Shown here in pieces: positions 22,641 to 33,145 of a DNA stretch of 64,000 nucleotides. Each line of letters begins with the position of its first letter. Within the stretch, counting starts at the first letter, position 1. This DNA is from Cycas panzhihuaensis (lineage: Eukaryota > Cycadophyta): the NCBI GenBank assembly GCA_023213395.1, contig CM041465.1, positions 145,335,741-145,399,740 on the forward strand, read 5' to 3'. Position numbers and translations under genes: made by a program. The notes beneath the pieces are model-generated. The model did no database searches and had not been told where the DNA came from. It saw only the letters and a program-made list of their open reading frames with translations.

Positions 22641-24400
22641 TATAAAGTTCCTTCATTCTGTTCTATCCATTTCTAGTGGTAGTACTCCTATTGCCAGATA
22701 TTCTAGTATTCCCTCATACCATTCTGTTGGAACTGCCTCCACACTAAATAACGTTGCATCTAAGAAGTCATCGGATATCCTTGTAGCTTTTTCTCCATTG
22801 GTAATTCTCGATAGTTGGTCTGCTATTACATGAGCTTTTCTTAGTTTTACCATTATTTTGAATGTAAATTCCTAAAATAACATGAGCCATCGGCTAATTC
22901 ATCCTCTCATTATAGGTTTGTTCACCAAATACCTTAGGGCTTGGTGATCCATGAAGAATATAAATGGATTAGACAATAGGTAGCATCAGAATTTCTGCAG
23001 TGCATAGACCATTCCAAGTCGTTCTCTTTATATTGTAGTGTAATTTTGCTTAGCTTTTGTTAGCTTCTAAGTTACAAAGTAGATAGGATGGTCCATCGTG
23101 TCGTCACTAGGTTGGGCTAACACACACCCAATGGCGTGTTGCGAGACATCGACGTGCACATGAAAAACCTTTTCCCAATCTGGGAATCCCAGTATTGGTG
23201 CAGATACGATCACTCTCTTTAAGGATTCAAAAGCATGTTATTGTTCCATGCCCCACTCCAATCTATGTCCTTTTCAATAATCCTTCCAATGGACTTGATA
23301 TACATGCATATCCTCTGATAAATTTCCTATAACATCCTATTAGCCCCAAGAATCCTTTCAATTGCTTCCTTGTGAGGAGTATTAGAAAGTGTAAGATTGT
23401 GGAAACTTTGGCCGAATTTGACGATAATCCATCCCGGCTCACAATATGACCTGGTAAGTTCCCAAACAGTACCAAAAGGACACATTTTTTCGGATTCAAA
23501 TAGAGCTGATTCTCTCAACAAATTTGCAACATTTCCCTTAAGTTGTCCATGTGGATTTTCACGAGCCTATATAGTGTAATCGTCTAGAAAAACTGCCACT
23601 TTTCCCCAATCTTTTTGTGAAAAATATTTATAACAATTCTTTGGAATGTGGCTAGAGCGTTGGTAAGAGTAAAGGGCATTACTCTATATGTGTATGTTCC
23701 CCATTCTATAATAAATGTCATTTTTGCTTGATCTTCCAAGGCAATCTAGACTTGGTTGTACCTATTGAATCCATCTATGAATGAGTACATCTCATTTCCA
23801 CCTACCATCTCTAAAATATCCTCTGTGAATGGTAGCAGAAAAGGATCTTTTTTCATCACCTTATTGAGTTGCTTATAGTCCAGACAAACTCTTATTTTTC
23901 CATTTTTCTTTGGGACTACCACCACAGGGCTCACCCAATCACTATAGTCAATTTCATAGATGTAACCCACTTCTAACATTTTATCCAATTTAGCCTTTAC
24001 TTTTTCCTTGTACTTTGGAATCATACGATAAGGTCTCTATTTCAGTGGTTTGGCTCCTTCAATCAGATCAATGCGGTGCATTCCTATCTCTGGAGGAATG
24101 CCTTTAAGATCCTTATATGACCATGCAAAAACATCATGATATTCTTCAAACCATGTTGAGCCTGGGCTATGGTTTTGTTGTCCCAATAATTTCCAATGCG
24201 TATGTTTTTCAGGTCTTCTCTAGTTCCAAAATTGATTTCAATTATCTCCAATGTTGCTACCTTAATATCGTTTTGTCCATTGACGTGTGAGCAGGGGTAT
24301 TTTCAATCTCCCTTTCACCATAGTTAATTTCTGTAAATTCTGAGGGATAATTATGATTCTCCTCCTCGTTATCCTCAGACTCCCTACTTTCCTCCCTTCA
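22641..24400 (-). pseudogene. Gypsy GH reverse transcriptase and RNase H remnant
   Basis: RT palm at 24024-23746: WVSPVVVVPKKNGKIRVCLD, LLPFTEDILEMVGG, MYSFIDGFNRYNQ. The catalytic box reads FLDD at about 23579-23590 and is intact, but frameshifts flank it. GHIVSRDGLS and KQLKGFLGLIGCYRKFIRGY follow at 23499-23263. RNase H traces continue to 22653, ending in DATLFSVEAVPTEWYEGILE before integrase. Confidence 0.87.
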
Positions 24401-25560
24401 TATTGATGAAATTGTTTTTGTTTGTTCTACCTCTATAATTAATTTTCTATGTGCTTTGAGTATTTTATCAATCTTCTTGTCGTCAAAAGAATATGAGAAC
24501 ATTTTCATGGAGAAGTCCTTGAGATTATTCCATGTTACATCCAAGGTTTGTTCTTCCCCTATTAACCATTTTTTAGCTATTTGTCCTAAGTTATGGTAGA
24601 AATGATGATTCCAAGTTTTCCTAGGCAAGCTATGGGATGTCCATTCCCGTTTGCATCTTTGAATATGTTTCTATGGGCAATCTCCCACATAGAATAATGG
24701 AATATTAGATTGTTTGGTAGAATCAAACCGAATCCTAAAATTGGTTTGTAGATCTTTCCAATTCCTAAAAGCGACCTAGTAGGCTAAATGCCAGTACCTT
24801 ACCGGTCCTCTTAGCCTCAACACGAAATCTAACTCCCATTAGACTTTGTTTATTATTCCTTCTTTTAGCCAATATTCTACGCAATGTATTAGGTGGGTAG
24901 TCCCATATAATTGTTCTTCATAAAATGGATTCACATAATCTCCAATATATGTTTCACGGTTTCTTTCCTTTGGAATGACTACTTTATTTCCTAGACCTAA
25001 GTCTCTAGGGATACTTTCAGCTTGTTCCTCTTCTTCTTTCTTAGATTCAGCGCCGGCATTTGTGTTGTTTGAAGAAGACCTTTCGCTAGTTGGGTGTACC
25101 TCTAAAGAAGACGAGGAAGGTTCGTTACTACCTTCCTCTGGCTAGAATGGGAATGGGGAAGGGCAATCTACCTTAGGACCCACATCGGAGGTAGAGGGAA
25201 GGTTAGGGTTGGAGGGGATTTGGGTGTTGGAAGATGAACTAGGACAAGGATTTGGGTTGAGAGGGGGATTTGGGTTTGGGTCTAGGGTTTGAATTACATT
25301 AATATTAACTATGTTATCCAAATTACTTCCTACATTGCTTCCTATATTATTATGAAAACACATATAACAAAAGGAATTAAGATTTATATTAATGTCATCA
25401 GTTATATTTTGGAAAAGTAGGTTGCATTGATAGGATGGAGAATTGACCTCATAGGCATCTTGCAACCAATAGTCCACAAATTTTATTACACTCTCATCGT
25501 CAGAAGAGTTGTAAATCTCTCCAAAATAAGTTAGCTCGATTTCTTGAGAATTAATCAATT
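24400..25560 (-). pseudogene. Gypsy GH region between protease and RT
   Basis: A Pro/Asn/Ser-rich segment (25558-25142, LTYFGEIYNSSDDE to NPNPPLNPNPCPSSSS) is followed by decayed sequence (RETYIGDYVNPFYEE near 24900) and a segment at 24628-24398 without known motif. The same linker occurs in F, so it is a family trait. Function unknown. Confidence 0.6.
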
Positions 25561-26071
25561 TTGTCAGTTCCTATGTTGTGTGATACAAATTGTTTTCTTC
25601 AAAAGATGACATTGTTTCTTCGCTCGCAATGGTGGTGCTTGAGGCATCATCTAGTACCACCTCAATTAAATTTTTACCCAACATTGGGAGGACTACTTCA
25701 CTTCCTCCATTTGAAAGTGTGAATGTCACATCCCTCCAACTTTGAAGACATTGTGTTTTGTATAGGTATAGTCGTCCCAACAACCCTGGATAAGGTATAA
25801 CTCTTCTCTCTGTTTCAACAATTGTAATGTTGATTCATACTATAATTCCTGCTACATCCACCTTTATGTTAGATAGTTTTCCCACTGGTCTTACTAACAG
25901 CTCATTTGCTAATTTTAGTGAGTAGGTTGTGACTTCCAACTTAGGGCTTCCAAATTTCTGCCAAGTTATGGTGGGCAACACATTTACAACTACTCTGTCC
26001 ACAATCACCTTTGAAAATCTTTCTCCCAATACCATAATTGTAACCATGGGATCTAAGTCAAACGATGATAT
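25561..26071 (-). pseudogene. Gypsy GH protease remnant
   Basis: The active-site region reads VIVDRVVVNVLP where F has VDGGAAVNVLP, so the DGG motif is destroyed. YSLKLANELLVRPVGKLSN and YLYKTQCLQSWRDVTFTLS follow. The N-terminal part lies across the copia I insertion, starting at 30736. Confidence 0.88.
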
Positions 26072-26444
26072 TGTTAGAAATAATGTTTAATGTGTAATGT
26101 ATGTGGGTCGTAGGATAATAAGTGATAGTCCTAAGTCTTAGGGTCAAAAGGTCATTATAATATTATGTAAAAGGATATAAGTTTATTGGTCAAGTTAGTG
26201 GTGTAATACTATTGGTCAGGACAAAGGTATTTGTCCCACATGCACCACTTGGGATGTATAGTCTCCCACCTCTTCGGTATATAAAGGTGGTTGAGGTAGT
26301 ATGTAACGAAATCACATCATCAAGGCTCACCTTGAGTCCTTGGTGCTTTTGGTATGGTAATATATTCTGATTATGTTGTGTTAATCTCTGTTGATATTAT
26401 TGATCTTGTTGTTGATGAGTGTTCTCCATGTTAAAATCTCAACA
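26072..26444 (+). repeat. Copia I 5' LTR
   Basis: TGTTAGAAATAATG to AAATCTCAACA. A TATA box (tatataaag) is at 26278-26286. I found no difference from the right LTR when reading both through. Confidence 0.93.
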
Positions 26445-26456
26445 TGGTATCAGAGC
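26445..26456 (+). promoter_or_regulatory. Copia I primer-binding site
   Basis: TGGTATCAGAGC directly after the LTR is complementary to the 3' end of plant initiator tRNA-Met, the usual copia primer. Confidence 0.9.
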
Positions 26457-27545
26457 GGGCTTCCATATCTGTGTGAGAGCAGGGGTCTTGTCAAGTTCAT
26501 TGTTGTGCAGGTCCACCATCTTGTGCATGGAGGAAGTTCTCAGAGAATCGTTACGGGTCAGTAGTTGCACTTCCAGAGGATGCAACCCTAAGGACATCAA
26601 AATATTATCGGGTAATACTGTTCACCTTTTAGGGCTCACCTTGTAAAGAAGCTGGTATACAAGAAAATTATCATCAGAATTTATTGGAACTTAGGCTTGT
26701 ATGCATGAAAAAGTTATGGTTTGTATTTAAAACAGTTGAAAAGGACTTTGTTGAATACTTCGAGTTTATTATTATCTCACTTGGAGAAAATCTACCATAA
26801 ATGGATCTTGCATGTAAAGTTACTACCATAAATGGACCTTGCATGTAAAGCTACTGTGTGGCCTTCTCACAGTTGGAGCAATTTCAGAATTGCCATGAGA
26901 TTCCTCTTCATCAACCAACTGCTGACTAGTAGTGTTTGATTGGATTGGTACTGACTTGACATCATCAATGCCCTCTCTTTCTGAGGTTTTCTGTTGGAAA
27001 GGAAAATTGAGAAACTGTGAGAAATCTCGATCTTTGCTTGAATCTCGATCTCTGCTTACTACTAGTTATTCATTAAGAATCGGTATGCCTTTCCTCCAAT
27101 TTGTCTTTTGTATCCAAGAGGAGGAGAGCAAGGTATAGATCACTGTTATGTCCATGATGACGGACGGCAACGATGGAATTGAATGATTCGTGTCGTATTC
27201 GTGGCAAGCGTAGCAGAAGAAGATGACCTGTAAATGCAGTGACCTCAACTGGAGAAAGAAGAGTGCCAAGGGCCGAATATCATCGTACGGACTTGGTCTC
27301 CCGCTTCATAAAACCAGAACCTTCACAAGCGCCCCTCGCCGCCTCATTCAATGACCTGCAAACACAAAAGGGTAACGCCAAACGCGAAGGAGAAAGGGAT
27401 ACCCTATCTTTCCGCCACCCATGCTGTGTTGAAGATATTCTCGAAGACGGTGATCGCCATGGATGTCGCCTATAGGCGTGGTGACTCTATATGGCTTTGG
27501 CCCGATGTCAGGCTCCCATGTGAGGCGCATTTACCTGTTGTTGTG
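26457..27545 (+). other. Copia I leader and GC-richer insert of unknown origin
   Basis: No copia gag is found after the primer-binding site. A 31-bp tandem duplication lies at 26792-26853 (two C/T differences). From about 27140 to 27545 base composition becomes GC-richer than the rest of the interior, and a 60-codon minus-strand stretch (27530-27348) contains GDIHGD, which resembles a metallophosphatase motif but lacks other support. This could be another captured host segment. I cannot name it. Confidence 0.45.
26792..26853 (+). repeat. 31-bp tandem duplication in copia I leader
   Basis: Units 26792-26822 and 26823-26853 begin ctaccataaatgga and differ at two positions. Confidence 0.9.
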
Positions 27546-27955
27546 ATCTCAGGGGAGGCCCACTTCAGAGATAGTTGCATCATCAACTCGCAACCACTGG
27601 CCATCAGAATGTTTTGTGTCAGCCGTATAATGCCCCTTGGAAGGGTCCCTCCCATGGTGAGATACAGTTGCAACTAATTCATATCTCTGACCCTCTGTTG
27701 TTGGAGAGACAAGCAATTCACGCCCTAAAATGATCTCAGGATGAAAGCGAACAGGTTTATGTAGTTTGTTGCTGCCTGCACTTCCATAACTGAAGCGCAT
27801 TAAGTGCAATATCAACACCTTTGACAAAGTCTGTAGTTTTACATATTTACTTGCACTTACAACCCCTGCCTGTTGAAATTCTGTAACCTTCAAGTGATTC
27901 TGGTGACGCAAAAAGACGAAGGGCATCTTCAATGGACTGAGCATGGAGACAATGA
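27546..27955 (-). pseudogene. Captured fragment of a ubiquitin-specific protease (plant UBP24-like)
   Basis: The minus strand encodes the C-terminal catalytic part of a USP-family deubiquitinase. First SIEDALRLFASPESLEGYR (about 27940-27885), then after a frameshift an open stretch to 27549 with GVVSASKYVKLQTLSKVL, ILHLMRFSYGS, KLHKPVRF, RYELVATVSHHGRDPSKGHY and DGQWLRVDDATISEVG. This covers the USP His box (catalytic His in GHYTAD) and the following Asp-rich strand. The Cys box is absent, and the usual ending after the DDA segment (HDQAYVLFYK) is missing. Roughly 135 codons run without an intron, whereas plant genes of this type are usually intron-rich, so capture through RNA is possible. 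Not a functional enzyme. The closest named relative from family knowledge is UBP24. Confidence 0.9.
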
Positions 27956-28302
27956 AGACACAGTAATTGGAGCAGTGCCAAAGACTACTCTGACTACCAC
28001 CGTTGAAAAACTCATGGTCCTGTCAAAGAGGAATGCTTGAGATCATTTCAATGACATGTTCCTGTGTTTGGGCTGTTTAGAATTGTACTGGTTGAGGGTG
28101 GTTTCATTTTGCTAGAGATAAGGCATTAAATCTGAAAATATGCTTTCAACCTAATTTGAAGGTGCAAGGTCAGTGCATAAGTAGGGGAAGAGTATTCAAC
28201 TCTTGTATTGGTTAAGTAATTCTAAAGGTGAAACTTGCAAAGAGCCGCAGCTTTCGAGTACATATTATCACGGATGTCTTATTCTTAAAGATGTAATGAC
28301 TC

Positions 28303-28500
28303 GTGATTTACATGAAGAATGTGACGCAGAAATATGGAACCCACAAGTATGTTGATTATACAATGGGAGAAGCATCCGGTTATGTCCGTTTTGAACAAGC
28401 CCTCAAGGCCCTCGAAGGCTCGCATGAGCCTATACTAGCGAAAGAGGGTGGCTTGGTTGTGAAGAATTATATTGCTACACTAGAGTTTAAATCAATTTAA
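28303..28500 (+). pseudogene. Captured fragment of a La-type RNA-binding protein (C-terminal RRM)
   Basis: The open stretch reads VTQKYGTHKYVDYTMGEASG, YVRFEQALKALEGS and LAKEGGLVVKNYIATLE. This matches the C-terminal atypical RRM of plant La proteins, which bind the 3' ends of RNA polymerase III transcripts. The La motif and first RRM are absent, and the frame ends at TAA 28498-28500 shortly after the RRM. It lies on the opposite strand from the USP fragment about 350 bp away, so two unrelated genes were captured. Alternatives are few because the EGGLVVKN signature is distinctive. Confidence 0.85.
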
Positions 28501-28885
28501 TTTCTTTTAGTTTTTTTCTTTGCAACCAGCCTTTATATTTCCAAAGCTACGTAATATCACGCCTCATAACTAATTGGTGGAAGAGTAATACCTTAGCGCC
28601 TTTGGCAAGGAACTCCTTTTGCGGTATACACATGAAGAAGGAGAACATTGCACACGTGATTGGTTGGCTCAAGAAGAACATTCATACCTTGTGATAAGGT
28701 TACACAGTAGAACCTGAGTAAACTAACAACAAAGAGCAGAAAAGAAAGACACCTCAAATCTGAAGATAGCAGCCACGAAAATTTGAAGGAACCTGGACTG
28801 TTGTAAGGATTGTTGTGCAAGCATTTCTCTAGCACTCAGGTTCCAATATTTCCTTGTCGATTTGTTTCTCAAATTGAAGTAGACT
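28501..28885 (+). other. Copia I interior, unidentified
   Basis: There is no recognisable coding sequence. The start has a T-rich run after the La fragment, and the rest shows no motif. It could be untranslated sequence of a captured gene. Confidence 0.4.
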
Positions 28886-29068
28886 ATGGAGTTAAGTGAC
28901 ATTATCACCCTTGTGCCTGAGAGAAATGAATATTGGCTATCAGATCTTTGCTTTCCTCTACCCAAATACACTGGAACTAATTTTCGTTTTTGGAAAATCA
29001 AGATGGAAAGTCTATTTATAGTCAAGAAACTTTGGGAAACAAATCATGGGGACCTAAACGGCTCATGA
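28886..29068 (+). pseudogene. Copia I gag N-terminal remnant
   Basis: A 60-codon stretch reads PLPKYTGTNFRFWKIKMESL and FIVKKLWE, the N-terminal copia gag pattern (a Trp in fxxWKxKME followed by a LW pair). It ends at TGA 29066-29068. This and the TLTFEEIK-type trace near 29560 are the only copia protein traces in the element. Confidence 0.65.
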
Positions 29069-29922
29069 AGAAGGGGAGGAAACCTTCAAAAGGAAGAATG
29101 TAATTGTTGTTGACGTGATACTTGTACCATTGATAAGGATGACCTCCCATCTTCCTATCACTTCATTATCCGTGCTCTACGAATATGGACTCGGTGAGGA
29201 TGCTTAGAAACCACCGATGTAAGTGAATGAAAAGGACACAAGAAATGCAAGAAGCAGAGAATCAAGAGGGCAAAGAATCAAAGGAAGAAGTTGAAGAGGA
29301 AAGAAAAGAAGGAAAAGCAAAGTGACAAAACCGTAAGTCTCATAAAGGAACCACCGACGCTGAAAATTTCGTGCATCAATCCCTGCCGATAATAGTTCAT
29401 GGAGACATGAGCTGCCTAACAAAAGGTATGGATAATGTTATCCTAGTTTGTGTTGAAAAGTTGATAGGAAGAATTCAAATGGTGACAGTCATACAAGAAT
29501 TGGCATGTATTGCAAAATATCCATAATCTCTCTCAACTCGCCACATTCTCCACTCTCACCTTTGAGGAGATCAAAATTATAGCAAAGATATCCTAGAGCG
29601 GCACTAGAAAGTTGTCTTCAAGGGAACATAAGAAGGATATCATGTCATCGTTCTTGCTTATCGATTCATATCACTTTTTGGATAGGTTATCCGACTATGA
29701 AAGTCAATCGATTGAAATAATGTTCCATGTGTGCATATCTATAATCAGGAAGTATATACATGTGAGTATCATGGAGATTCTCATTGTACTTAGTTCATGG
29801 AACTTCTTGAGTGACACAAAGAAAAGCGGTGTATCACACAACTTGCGTGAACTCGTCTCAATAAGCCCATTGATCCAGGGGAGGATAATGGTGTCTTAAC
29901 AATTGACAACTCATCGCTGCAC
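29069..29922 (+). other. Copia I interior: decayed, possibly gag-derived
   Basis: A Lys/Glu-coding stretch near 29230-29330 (QEGKESKEEVEEERKEGKAK) and a possible gag trace (TLTFEEIKIIA near 29560) are visible. An open stretch at 29612-29899 has no recognisable family. Nothing can be assigned with confidence. Confidence 0.4.
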
Positions 29923-30240
29923 TTGGATAATGATGATATTGCTAATGTCTACTGTGGTCACTCACATACTGAAGCAGGGAGAAACAAACAGGTGATAGAA
30001 GCCATGTTTAAAAGACACCTTGAAGATATGTTTGATGAATACATGCAGGATCATTCTGAATTATCCATGTTTCACTACTTGGATTCTCAATTATGTGTGA
30101 AGTTGGAAGAGGCAAAGACCGAAGATCATCAATTCAAAGGACATTACAGGGTTGAAGACCAAGACCATGCCCAAGACATGGTGTTCAAGACCTTTCCAAG
30201 ATCAAGACGGTGGAGATTCAAAGAAGATAAAGTACATTAG
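29923..30240 (+). CDS. Hypothetical 105-codon ORF in copia I
   Basis: This is an open frame ending TAG at 30238-30240, rich in acidic and His residues (ANVYCGHSHTEAGRNKQVIE, FKRHLEDMFDEYMQDHSEL). The frame is also open upstream for at least 13 codons. I do not recognise the family. It lies 120 bp before the 3' LTR in an element whose LTRs are identical, so it may be recently intact, or it may be part of another captured gene. Coding status unproven. Confidence 0.35.
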   Translation: MDNDDIANVYCGHSHTEAGRNKQVIEAMFKRHLEDMFDEYMQDHSELSMFHYLDSQLCVKLEEAKTEDHQFKGHYRVEDQDHAQDMVFKTFPRSRRWRFKEDKVH

Positions 30241-30362
30241 AGTCTGTTGATAGTCATGTCAGTCTTGTCATGTTGTCTTTAATGTCTATAGTCTCAAATT
30301 CATGTCAAGTGTCAATATATGTCAAATTGTCATTTGTTCAAACATTAAACATTAAAGGGAGG

Positions 30363-30735
30363 TGTTAGAAATAATGTTTAATGTGTAATGTATGTGGGTC
30401 GTAGGATAATAAGTGATAGTCCTAAGTCTTAGGGTCAAAAGGTCATTATAATATTATGTAAAAGGATATAAGTTTATTGGTCAAGTTAGTGGTGTAATAC
30501 TATTGGTCAGGACAAAGGTATTTGTCCCACATGCACCACTTGGGATGTATAGTCTCCCACCTCTTCGGTATATAAAGGTGGTTGAGGTAGTATGTAACGA
30601 AATCACATCATCAAGGCTCACCTTGAGTCCTTGGTGCTTTTGGTATGGTAATATATTCTGATTATGTTGTGTTAATCTCTGTTGATATTATTGATCTTGT
30701 TGTTGATGAGTGTTCTCCATGTTAAAATCTCAACA
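30363..30735 (+). repeat. Copia I 3' LTR
   Basis: Same length and apparently same sequence as the LTR at 26072-26444. Preceded by the polypurine tract ending at 30362. Confidence 0.93.
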
Positions 30736-33005
30736 TGGTATCTTTTTTAGGCTCTTTATGACTTCCCGTTGTTGTAATATTCCTACCTTGATCTAGTTTA
30801 TCACTTGGTATAGAGGAATCGTTAGTTGTAATTGTTTCACTAGGTTCTCCACTAATAACAACATTTGAGGAATGCCTTCCATCGATAAACCCTTGAACAA
30901 TTCCTCCATTTGGACCATTGGGGTTGCATCTCCTGTACCCCAGGTGTTTTCTCCTTTTACGTGTTTTTCCTAGCATATACATACTTTGTCTCTAGTTTTC
31001 CCATTAGCAGTACTACTTCTGTCTCCTATCAAGTGTCTTTTTCCACAACTTGCTTTGCTTGCTTAAATCGGTCGATTTCCACTCTAGGGTTTGGGTAATC
31101 TTCGCTTATTACCTCTTTACCCTTTTGCTTGTTCTGTAGTTTGATATTTTTATTATTTTTTAAAATTATTGTCATTAAATTTGTCACCTTTGACTTCCCA
31201 TTATAATCTTCAGTTTCGTGATCACTCGAACCACAATTGCTACACAAGAAGAGCTTGTGCTCATACTCTTGTTTGGTCGGGCAATTGGACTTCCAATGAC
31301 CATATTGCAAACAAATTAAGCACCTTCCCATTGGTGACTTCTTCGAGGTTTCTAGTGTGGGCCTTGTGGTATATATGTTCCTGGGTGGGTTACTTCCTTT
31401 TCCCTAACCACGACCTCTATACCCTTTCCCTCTAGGGTTATAAAAGCAATCTCATGTGTTGTGACTATCCATGTCACATATATAGCACCATTTATCCTTT
31501 TGATGAATTGCATATTCTTTAGGTTCAAATCGCATTCTTTTGTTGTATGCAAATTTTCCTCACATATATGACACCATTTTTCTATTCTAAATTCTCAATA
31601 TTTTTTCTTCTTATTTTCTTCTTCTTTTCTCTTGCTTTTCATCCTCAATCTTGCCACTTCTTTCCTTAGGGCTTCAACTTCTAAATCCTCCTCTAACTTT
31701 CCCATCTGGTAGAAAGGTCAATTGTATTGATTCTGTTTCATTTCCCTTATCTCTTCTTATAATTTGAGCAATAAGGAATCATGCCCTCCAGCTTCAGCAT
31801 CCATTTTGGCCTCAAAATCCAAGGCTAACTCCTATGCATTATTGAAACATTTTAAAGGATGTGCTTCATAGATCTCAGTTTATCATTTAATCCTTTAACA
31901 AAATAATTCTTCATATTATGATCTGTCATTGTCTCATTAATCATGTTGGTGGCAATTATCTTCATACGATTGAGATAAGTTAATATTGATTCGCCAGGTA
32001 TTTGTTTAATCTCCCTCAGGGCAATTTCAACAGCCTCATTGCTATAGAATTTTTGAAATCTTTCCTCAAATAACATTTTCATTTTTGCCCAAGATTTTGT
32101 TTTATCCAATTCTTTGTACCATGCCAATGGTACTCCCCTCAAGGTGCAAGCAAATCTTGCCTTTATCTCTTACTCATCTGTAATTCTTTTCACATCAATC
32201 AAATTTTGGAATAACTACATGTGTTCTGCGACATCAGATGTGTCATTGAATATTAACTTCCCGAATTCCCTTGAGTCATCCATCCTTGGTGATTGCACTG
32301 ATGTCCCTCCTAGTGATGGTGACCTTTCTTCCCCTGAGTCTAACTTCTTTGGGGATTTCGTTCCCTTCTCCTCACTACCCGATTTGGGTGTTGTATTTGG
32401 TGTGCTTGGTGCAACACTATCTCTCCCAAATAGAGGGTTTTGAAATCAGGTTTTTAAATGAATAGGGTCATGTACTCCTAGCACTTGTACCATCAATGAA
32501 GTGACCACTAAATATGACTTCTCAGACCCCTTGTCCAGTGAGTCTTCAAATGGTTGCCTTGTTTATTTGTTTTCCCAATAAGCCGAGGGACCTTCCCTTG
32601 CCTTTTCCTCGTTATCACTTAGGTTCTTTCGGGATCATCCACATTTATATGCTCCTCCTTCTCTAGGGTTTCTTTTTTATTTGTAATGTCACTTTGCTCC
32701 AAATTCCCTTGTAACTTCTCCTCCTTTCTTGGGCTTATAGTGCCAGATCCAATTGGGGCAAGTGTTAGTACCATTTGTTCCTGATTCCTTTCCTCTCTTT
32801 GTTCCTAGGGTGCCTGAGCTCCACTTGCCTCAAGTTCTTCAACAGACTGCCCCTTAGTCTCGTTATTATTCTAGCTTAATCCCCTTGCCCTTCTTAATTT
32901 AAATTTCTTTGACCATCATAATGTCCTTTGTCTGATTAATTCCTTTCCCTTAGGTGAAGCACCCTTTCGTGACTTTCCTGCCTTCGAAGGTCTCTTAGGT
33001 GGCAT
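30736..33005 (-). pseudogene. Gypsy GH gag and N-terminal protease region
   Basis: The start is ATG at 33005 (MPPKRPSKAGKSRKG). The N-terminal Glu/Lys-rich region is followed by the gag domain at 32280-31852 (LRGVPLAWYKELDKTKSW, FEERFQKFYSNEAVEIAL, NMKNYFVKGLNDKLRSM). Zinc knuckles lie at about 31550-31190: one intact (CLICLQYGHWKSNC) and one nearly so (CSNCGSSDHETEDY). A spacer leads to the protease, cut by copia I at 30736. Several stops and frame changes. Confidence 0.87.
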
Positions 33006-33125
33006 TGGAAGGTCCCTTGGTTGTCGAAGGCTTAGTTAAAGCCTGCCATCACGACGACAGCCAGGGTTTCTTGTCCTTTGAATATATTCCCCTTCTGAAA
33101 CTCCTAACCCAATCCCTCCTTAGCG

Positions 33126-33145
33126 GGCGTAGGCAACAGAACCAA
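33126..33145 (-). promoter_or_regulatory. Gypsy GH primer-binding site
   Basis: Minus-strand TTGGTTCTGTTGCCTACG directly follows the LTR end. F has TTGGTTCCGTTGCCTACG at 50283-50266. It resembles the tRNA-Asp-type site of Tat/Athila elements (TGGCGCCGTTGCC), with two central differences, so the primer is inferred. Confidence 0.6.

Larger units (their letters stand above)
26072..30735 (+). mobile_element. Copia I: non-autonomous LTR retrotransposon carrying host gene fragments
   Basis: Two 373-bp LTRs (26072-26444 and 30363-30735) read as identical. The primer-binding site TGGTATCAGAGC follows the left LTR (26445-26456) and a polypurine tract (attaaagggagg) precedes the right one. Flanks TGATAT and TGGTAT form a 6-bp target duplication with one transition, consistent with the uninterrupted sequence in element F. 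The 3.9-kb interior has no integrase, RT or RNase H. It holds a ubiquitin-protease fragment (minus), a La-protein fragment (plus), a copia gag remnant and unidentified sequence. Movement would need enzymes from another copia. Confidence 0.9.

Noticed and set aside
27348-27530. GDIHGD motif suggesting a captured metallophosphatase
   Set aside because: Only one short motif in a 60-codon minus-strand stretch; no second metal-binding motif or flanking fold signature follows.
30736-30741. TGGTAT right after the copia I 3' LTR as a second primer-binding site
   Set aside because: It matches the gypsy sequence expected at this insertion site (tggtat in element F), so it is flank and target duplication, not a priming signal.
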